A stretch of 64,000 bases of DNA, from NCBI GenBank assembly GCA_963840275.1, contig CAWIYK010000005.1, positions 496,001 through 560,000 on the forward strand, read 5' to 3'. A model generated the notes under the pieces. The model worked only from the letters and a program-made list of their open reading frames with translations. It ran no database searches and had not been told where the DNA came from. A program made the position numbers and the translations under genes. The number at the start of each line of letters is the position of its first letter. Positions within the stretch are counted from its first letter, which is position 1. Positions 59,444-64,000 of this stretch are shown here, piece after piece. The stretch comes from Actinophytocola sp963840275 (GTDB taxonomy: Bacteria > Actinomycetota > Actinomycetes > Mycobacteriales > Pseudonocardiaceae).

Positions 59444-60021
59444 GCTTCGACGCGTTGCTCTGCGATCTCGACGGCGTCCTGCGTCGGTGGCCGCCCATGC
59501 CCGACGTCGAGCACGGGGTGCCGGCCGGAACCCTTGCCGCGGCGGCGTTCGCGCCCGCGCGGCTGCTGCCGGCGGTCACCGGCCGGTGCACCGACGAGCA
59601 GTGGCGCGCGGCGATCGTCGCGGACCTCGCGACCGACCGGGCGGCCGATCTCGTCGCGGCCTGGTCGGCCACCTGCGGCGAGGTCGACGCCGAGGTCGCC
59701 GAGATCCTCGCCATGGCGCGGGAGTTCGGCCCGGTCGTGCTCGTCACCAACGCGACCACCCGGCTCGAGTCCGATGTGGACCGGCTGGGCATCGCGGATC
59801 TCGTCGACGGTGTCGTCAACAGCGCCCGGCTCGGGTTCGCCAAGCCGGATCCCCGCATCTACCTCGCGGCGGCCGAGCTGGCCGGTGTCGCGCCGCGGCG
59901 CTGCCTGTTCGTCGACGACTCGGCGCGCAACACCGAGGCCGCACGAGAACTGGGCATGTCGGTGCTGCACTTCCAAGGCACGCAAGGGTTGCGCGAACTG
60001 GTCCTCAGTCGACGGCGGTAG
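59440..60021 (+). CDS. HAD-superfamily hydrolase
   Basis: This 193-residue HAD subfamily IA phosphatase has motif I LLCDLDGVLRRW, motif II VLVTNATTRL, the Lys in FAKPDPRIYLAAAEL and motif IV CLFVDDSARNTEAARELG. The cap is short. It is translationally coupled to the SDR gene upstream, so both may act on the same sugar or metabolite. Its 3' end overlaps the convergent SGNH hydrolase by 17 nt. Confidence 0.87.
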   Translation: MSFDALLCDLDGVLRRWPPMPDVEHGVPAGTLAAAAFAPARLLPAVTGRCTDEQWRAAIVADLATDRAADLVAAWSATCGEVDAEVAEILAMAREFGPVVLVTNATTRLESDVDRLGIADLVDGVVNSARLGFAKPDPRIYLAAAELAGVAPRRCLFVDDSARNTEAARELGMSVLHFQGTQGLRELVLSRRR

Positions 60022-61057
60022 CGGCGTGCAGGTTGCCGTCCCGCGTCGGCACGCACACCGCCGCCCGGTCCGGCGTGGTCAGGAACTCCGCGAGGCAGCG
60101 CCCGAACTGCGCGTGCCCGCTCGCGTTGGGGTGGAACGACTCCTGCAACGCGTGCGTCGCCCGGTCGTCGTGCTGCAGGTCGGTCCACTGCACGGCGAGG
60201 CGCCGGAACCACTCCCGCCCCGGGTCGCGTTCCGACGAGCACGCCTCGTGGCCGTCGCCCGCCTGGGACAGGTCGAGGAACCGCGCGCCGACGTCGTCCG
60301 CGGCCGTCCGCACGCCCGCGGTCAGCACCGGCACCGCGTCCTCGCGCACCCACCGCAGGTCCTGCGACAGGAACGGGCAGCCGGACAGGTCCTGCAGACC
60401 CCGCGCCACGTCCGGGCCGACCGGCGCCGCGTACGACTGCACCACGAGCTGGTAGTCCGACTCCGTGTAGCCCACGTTGTGCAGCACGGTCTTGATGTCC
60501 CGCAACGCCTTCGTCAGCTTCGGGACCATCCGGTCCACGCGCCGCTCCCACCCGGGCCCGACCGTCTTGCCGCAGGGCCGCTCCTTGCCCAGCCACGCCT
60601 CCACGCACGAGTTCATCACGTGCGAGAACGCCGGGTCGTCGTTCGCGCCGGAGCCGACGACGACCGCGACCACCCGGTTGCGCGCGGCGATCCGCGCGAG
60701 TCGCTCGGACTGCGAGACCTCCGTGTACTGCTCGACGTCGCCGAGCCCGACCTGGGCGGACGGCGCGCCGGAGCACGCCAGGTTGATCGCCTCGTCGACG
60801 CCGGGAAGCGCGACGTGGAAGATCGACGCGTTGGGGGAGCGGTGGCACCAGTTGCCCTTCTCACCGTCGGTGCCGCGCTCGTAGTCGCCGGCGCCCTCGC
60901 CGGAGATCGTGCTGTCGCCCATGGCCACGATGACCGTCGGCGCGTCGAGCGGCGGTCCCGGTAACGGCTTCGGTGCGGGAAACCGGTGGTCACCGGCGAG
61001 TCCGAGCGCGCCGAGGACGAGAACGAGGAAAAGGGCAAGCCATCCCGAAGGTCGCAT
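60005..61057 (-). CDS. Secreted or membrane-anchored SGNH/GDSL hydrolase
   Basis: This 350-residue protein has an N-terminal signal/anchor (about 5-22) followed by an SGNH esterase domain: block I VAMGDSTISGEG (catalytic Ser), NLACSGA, block III VVVGSGANDD (Asn) and the C-terminal SFHPNASGHAQ (Asp-like/His block V). Several Cys suggest extracytoplasmic disulfides. It probably acts on lipid or polysaccharide esters. The ATG follows TAGACT by 8 nt. Confidence 0.87.
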   Translation of the reverse strand: MRPSGWLALFLVLVLGALGLAGDHRFPAPKPLPGPPLDAPTVIVAMGDSTISGEGAGDYERGTDGEKGNWCHRSPNASIFHVALPGVDEAINLACSGAPSAQVGLGDVEQYTEVSQSERLARIAARNRVVAVVVGSGANDDPAFSHVMNSCVEAWLGKERPCGKTVGPGWERRVDRMVPKLTKALRDIKTVLHNVGYTESDYQLVVQSYAAPVGPDVARGLQDLSGCPFLSQDLRWVREDAVPVLTAGVRTAADDVGARFLDLSQAGDGHEACSSERDPGREWFRRLAVQWTDLQHDDRATHALQESFHPNASGHAQFGRCLAEFLTTPDRAAVCVPTRDGNLHAATAVD

Positions 61058-61068
61058 CGCGGTCCAGT

Positions 61069-61677
61069 CTAGGGACCGTCGCTCGACCCCTGCTCGGCCG
61101 TCAGCCCGCCGGCGATCATGGCGGCCAGCTCCGGCACGAGTGCGGCGGTCAGCTCGCGGCGCAGCATGAACCGCCACGCGAACACCGAGCCGAGCATGAG
61201 GCTGTGCACCTTCGCCGGGTCCGGCCGGTCGCGTAGCTCGCCCCTGGCCGCCGCGCGGTCGAGCAGCTCGACGACGCAGGCCAGCTCCGCGGCCATCAGC
61301 GTGTCCCGAAACCGTTGGGACAGCTCGGGGTTCGCGCCGAGCTCCGCGATGAACAGCGGCGCGTCCCGCATGATCGCCGGCGACTCGAGGCGCGCGTGGA
61401 TGTCGGTGAGCGCGGCCTCGACGTCGGTGCGCAGCGCGCCGGTGTCGGGCGGCGCGCTGAGCTCGAGGCCGTGCACGGTCACCGCGAACACCATCTCGGC
61501 CTTCGACGCGTGCCGCCGGTAGATCGCGGCCTTCCCGACGCCGGCCCGCGCGGCGACCGCGTCCATGGTCAGCGCGGGGTAGCCGCCCTCGGCGAGCAGC
61601 TCGTGCACGGCTCGCTCGATGGCGTGATCGACGCGACTCTCGCGAGGTCGGCCAACCTGTTGCCCGGTGTCGGTCAT
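61069..61677 (-). CDS. TetR-family repressor
   Basis: This 202-residue protein has a helix-turn-helix at about 15-60 (VHELLAEGGYPALTMDAVA, ARAGVGKAAIYRRHASKAEM) and a TetR_C_11-like ligand domain (IAELGANPELSQRFRDTL). The ATG is 6 nt after TATAGT (61684-61689 on the plus strand). That hexamer abuts a perfect 11-bp inverted repeat which also covers the start of the divergent DUF6463-like gene, so it probably controls itself and that gene. Confidence 0.9.
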   Translation of the reverse strand: MTDTGQQVGRPRESRVDHAIERAVHELLAEGGYPALTMDAVAARAGVGKAAIYRRHASKAEMVFAVTVHGLELSAPPDTGALRTDVEAALTDIHARLESPAIMRDAPLFIAELGANPELSQRFRDTLMAAELACVVELLDRAAARGELRDRPDPAKVHSLMLGSVFAWRFMLRRELTAALVPELAAMIAGGLTAEQGSSDGP

Positions 61678-61683
61678 GCGTGC

Positions 61684-61723
61684 ACTATACGGAACCATGG
61701 GTACCGAAACCGATGGTTCCGTA
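61684..61723. promoter_or_regulatory. TetR operator: perfect 11-bp inverted repeat
   Basis: TACGGAACCAT (61688-61698) and ATGGTTCCGTA (61713-61723) are exact reverse complements separated by 14 bp. The left arm overlaps the TATAGT -10 of the TetR gene by 2 bp and includes the first two bases of the divergent gene's ATG (61697-61699). Confidence 0.8.
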
Positions 61724-62048
61724 AGGCTGACGATCCTCGCCGGCCGCTGGATCGCCGGCATCGCGGCGCTGCACCTGGTGTTCTTCGTGGTGGTGTCGTG
61801 GGATTTCCTCGGCGGCTGGCTCACCGGCGCGCTGTGGTTCCAGTCGTCGTTGGCCGGCCCGATGTCACGGTCGGAGGCGCACTTCTGGCCGTTCCTCGGC
61901 AGCTTCGCGGTGCCGCTGTTGCTGCTTGTGCGCGCTGCTCTTCGAGCCGACCGGCTTCCCGCTCGGCCTGGTGCCGGCGGTGCTGCTGGTCAAGGCCGTG
62001 CGGGCACGACGGCGGTCGCCTCGACCTCGATCAGCCACTCCGGCCTAG
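61697..62048 (+). pseudogene. DUF6463-like membrane protein, frameshifted
   Basis: The first frame encodes MGTETDGSV, then three hydrophobic segments including ALHLVFFVVVSWDFLGGWL and FWPFLGSFAVPLLLL. Just after this (about 61925-61930) the meaningful reading moves to the +1 frame: CALLFEPTGFPLGLVPAVLL and VKAVRARRR, ending at TAG 62046-62048. The second part completes a membrane protein of the expected size, so one base was lost or gained. It is either a pseudogene or a sequencing error. It is controlled by the divergent TetR operator. Confidence 0.65.
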
Positions 62049-62385
62049 CCAGTGCCGCGACCTGCGCGATCGTGTCGGCGGGGTAGGGCTCGGTGAAGTA
62101 CTCCCGCCGCAGCTCGATGACCTTGTCGATGACGGTCATGTCCGTGACGAGGATCGTCACCTTGACGACGTGCTCGAGGCCCGAGCCCGCCTCGCGGAGC
62201 ACGCGGTCGAGGTTGGCGAAGACCTGGCGGGCCTGCTTCTCGAAGTCGCCGACGCCGACGTTGTCGCCGTGCTCGTCCACGGCCGCCTGGCCGGAGACGA
62301 ACACGAGGTCGCCGACGCGGATGCCCAGTGAGATCGCGTAGGGCTCGTACCAGTCGGGCTCCGCGGTGACTCTGGTGATGTTCAT
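61990..62385 (-). CDS. Rid (YjgF/YER057c/UK114) family protein
   Basis: This 131-residue protein has the Rid fold: GDLVFVSGQAAVDEHG, EKQARQVFANLDRVLREAGS, VVKVTILVTDM and a closing LIEVEATAVV strand. Archetypal Rid proteins have an Arg in the strand near the end of the domain (about residue 105); here that region reads ADTIAQVAALARPEWL without a clear equivalent, so imine deaminase activity is uncertain. It is divergent from a HxlR regulator and overlaps the 3' end of the DUF6463-like gene. Confidence 0.87.
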   Translation of the reverse strand: MNITRVTAEPDWYEPYAISLGIRVGDLVFVSGQAAVDEHGDNVGVGDFEKQARQVFANLDRVLREAGSGLEHVVKVTILVTDMTVIDKVIELRREYFTEPYPADTIAQVAALARPEWLIEVEATAVVPARP

Positions 62386-62396
62386 GCGGTGAGGCT

Positions 62397-62459
62397 CGCA
62401 AGTACGTGTCAGTCCCGCAAGTACGCACAGTTTTGTCACGTACTGTCCATTTGTATAGT
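62397..62459. promoter_or_regulatory. HxlR operator region between Rid and HxlR genes
   Basis: CGCAAGTACG is repeated exactly at 62397-62406 and 62416-62425 (19-bp period). AGTACG (62420-62425) pairs with CGTACT (62439-62444) as an inverted repeat. TATAGT (62454-62459) is the HxlR -10 and ends 6 nt before its ATG. The region probably controls both divergent genes. Confidence 0.6.
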
Positions 62460-62465
62460 GACCAC

Positions 62466-62795
62466 ATGCGGGAACGGCTCGAGCGCACCAGCATCGACTG
62501 CCCCACCGAGCTGGCGATGGAGATCGTCGGCGGCAAGTGGAAGCTCGTGATCCTCGAGCATCTGCGCGACGGGGTGCGCCGGTTCGGGGAGCTGCAGCGC
62601 CTCCTGCCGGCGGTCACCCCGCGCATGCTCACCCGCCAGCTCCGTGAGCTGGAGACCGACGGGCTGGTGCACCGGGAGGTGTACGCCGAGGTGCCGCCGA
62701 AGGTGGAGTACTCGCTGACCGACGTCGGACGCAGCCTGGACCCGTTGCTGTCGGAGCTGCGCGGCTGGGGCGAGTGGTACCGGGCACGTGCGTGA
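62466..62795 (+). CDS. HxlR-family regulator
   Basis: This 109-residue winged helix has the HxlR pattern DCPTELAMEIVGGKWKLVIL, FGELQRLLPAVTPRMLTRQL and the wing YAEVPPKVEYSLTDVG. The Cys near residue 11 is at the redox/aldehyde-sensing position of the family. The ATG is 6 nt after TATAGT, so transcription is probably leaderless. It is divergent from the Rid gene. Confidence 0.9.
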   Translation: MRERLERTSIDCPTELAMEIVGGKWKLVILEHLRDGVRRFGELQRLLPAVTPRMLTRQLRELETDGLVHREVYAEVPPKVEYSLTDVGRSLDPLLSELRGWGEWYRARA

Positions 62796-62796
62796 C

Positions 62797-62830
62797 GACG
62801 GCCGCCCCCGGAGGTCCGGGAGCGGCCGTC
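62797..62830. terminator. Bidirectional terminator
   Basis: The arms 62797-62812 and 62815-62830 pair over 16 positions with one mismatch (C62806/A62821) and a 2-base centre, so a real loop of 4 or more bases. It lies immediately after the HxlR stop and 11 bp beyond the convergent peptidase stop. Confidence 0.85.
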
Positions 62831-62841
62831 TGGTCGAGCGG

Positions 62842-64000
62842 TCAGAGCGGGCGACGCTCGTTGCGCGGCTCGCGCTGGTCGAGTGCCGTCAGGTCTGCCG
62901 ACTTCTGCGCCGCGGCCGCGGCGGACGTCGAGACGCCCGCCCACCGCAGCAGCGTGGCGGTCGCCGCCGCCGCGTCCGGCGCGTTCAGCAGCGCGATGTT
63001 CGCACCGTGGTTGGCGCCCGGCGCGGTGTAGGTGTACGAGTCGTTCCCGCTGGGGTGGAACGGTTCCGCGCCCCACGGGTCGTTGGACCCGTACACGAAC
63101 AGCATCTGGCTCGACGTCTTCGTGACCCAGTGGTCGACGTCGGACATCGGCCACGGGTCGTGCTTGGTCCGCAGCTCGGCCGGCAGGCTGGAGTTCGCCT
63201 GGTACAGACCCGGGTAGTGCAGCAGGCCCTTGAGGTAGGCGAACTTCGGCTGCGGCCACCCGAGCTGCGTCGCCGCCTGGAAGTAGTACGGCGCGTAGAA
63301 CAGGATGCCCTCGTCGGCGTAGAACGCGAACCCGGCGACCTCGTCGATGAACGCGAAGATCTCGTCGTTCGTCGCGCCGGCGCCCGGCACCTCGCCGCAG
63401 TTGGCCTCGCTGTTGTACTGCCAGAACGCCCATTCGGTGTCCAGCACGGTCATCTCGAACGCGCGGTCCGCCGTGCCGAGCACCTGGTCGAAGTGCAGGT
63501 CGTTCTCCGTCGCGTAAGCCTCGTACATGGCGACGAGGTCGGTCCGCCGCGACAGCGCCATCTTCTGGAAGTCCTTCAGCGCCGTGCGGCACGCCGGCGT
63601 GGCGCCGACCGAGTCGAAGAACTCGTCGTAGGAGCGGTCCTCCTTGTTCACCGGGTCGTTCGGCGCGACGTAGGCGACCACGCCGTCGACGTCCCGCGGG
63701 TAGAACCTGCGGTGGTACACCGAGGTCATGCCGCCCTTGCTGGCGCCCGTGGAGATCCACTTCCTGTCGTAGACCGGCTTGAGCGCCTGCGCGATCCGGT
63801 GGTGGTCGGTGGCCGCCTGCCAGATGTCTAGCTTCTTCCAGTTCGCGGGGTTGGGCCGCGAGGGGGAGAAGAACCGCTGCTCGACGGAGATCTGGTTGCC
63901 GTCGACCAGCCGCGTCGGCTCGGCCCGGAACGAGTACTCCGGCATGTTGTAGCCGGTCGTGTGCAACACCATCGGCCGGTCGGTCGCGCGGTGCAGCAGC
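62842..64000 (-). CDS. S37/PS-10-type secreted serine aminopeptidase (5' end outside window)
   Basis: At least 385 C-terminal residues of an alpha/beta-hydrolase peptidase are visible; the frame stays open to the window edge, so the start and signal peptide are outside. It has DRPMVLHTTGYN, the nucleophile motif WISTGASKGGMTSVYHRRFYP, YVAPNDPVNKEDRSYDEFF, the Asp region VYGSNDPWGAEPF and the His in GANHGANIALL. These match the Streptomyces PS-10 prolyl tripeptidyl aminopeptidase family. The gene ends with a short Arg-rich tail and the terminator at 62797-62830. Confidence 0.87.
   Translation of the reverse strand, partial: LLHRATDRPMVLHTTGYNMPEYSFRAEPTRLVDGNQISVEQRFFSPSRPNPANWKKLDIWQAATDHHRIAQALKPVYDRKWISTGASKGGMTSVYHRRFYPRDVDGVVAYVAPNDPVNKEDRSYDEFFDSVGATPACRTALKDFQKMALSRRTDLVAMYEAYATENDLHFDQVLGTADRAFEMTVLDTEWAFWQYNSEANCGEVPGAGATNDEIFAFIDEVAGFAFYADEGILFYAPYYFQAATQLGWPQPKFAYLKGLLHYPGLYQANSSLPAELRTKHDPWPMSDVDHWVTKTSSQMLFVYGSNDPWGAEPFHPSGNDSYTYTAPGANHGANIALLNAPDAAAATATLLRWAGVSTSAAAAAQKSADLTALDQREPRNERRPL

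Overview
The window is high-GC, densely coding DNA from an actinomycete. It carries a complete Pup-proteasome system (mpa/arc, dop, pup, prcB, prcA, pafA), pafBC, mycothiol ligase mshC, an F420/PPOX-type reductase and the end of a DUF222/13E12-type HNH gene, which together suggest Pseudonocardiales or a close relative; the genus cannot be fixed from this sequence. From memory, the core order mshC - PAC2 - hisE/hisG - recB-like nuclease - trmI - mpa - dop - pup - prcBA - pafA - pafBC - tatAC - helY - membrane protein - 5'-3' exonuclease - M24 peptidase matches the Mycobacterium tuberculosis Rv2130c-Rv2089c neighbourhood, with local insertions.

Layout. 1-14.3 kb: end of an HNH gene, a HxlR-controlled MFS pump, a HipA-like kinase/DUF3037 pair, a YciO-like protein, an F420/PPOX reductase, HrpA helicase, a patatin, an aldo-keto reductase, and an apparently cytoplasmic subtilase with a small inhibitor-like partner. 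14.4-25 kb: mshC, a TPR/MFS/PAC2 operon, a HAD phosphatase, hisE-hisG, a thioesterase/RecB-type nuclease pair, an M50 protease and trmI. 23.3-28.1 kb: five related single-pass membrane proteins, most with Gln/Gly/Pro/Tyr-rich cytoplasmic tails. 28.3-36.9 kb: the pupylation and proteasome genes. 37-42.9 kb: an accessory patch with an ArsR-like regulator, an MMPL pump with its TetR repressor, a sterol-desaturase-like protein, a GntR regulator, and a deletion scar joining two headless genes. 42.9-50.7 kb: pafB-pafC, tatA-tatC, a lipid kinase and helY. 50.7-56.4 kb: a sixth Gln/Tyr-tailed membrane protein, an Eis-like acetyltransferase, a repeat-rich intergenic region, a FEN-like exonuclease, a truncated SARP-type regulator, an M24 peptidase and an Lrp/AsnC regulator. 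56.3-64 kb: a methyltransferase, a CGNR regulator, secreted hydrolases, SDR and HAD enzymes, and TetR and HxlR regulators with clear operators.

The most notable regulatory signal is a set of six matches to the RecA/LexA-independent DNA-damage promoter (RecA-NDp; consensus TTGTCRGTG-N8-TAnnnT), which PafBC is known to activate. One precedes pup, one precedes mpa and one precedes the RecB-type nuclease. The other three lie in dispersed copies of an intergenic element that also shares about 21 bp downstream of the -10 hexamer. The window therefore encodes both the activator (PafBC) and several of its likely targets, linking DNA damage to protein degradation and repair. A second pervasive signal is a TAnnnT-like -10 hexamer 6-8 nt before about 25 start codons, which points to widespread leaderless transcription and was used here to choose several starts.
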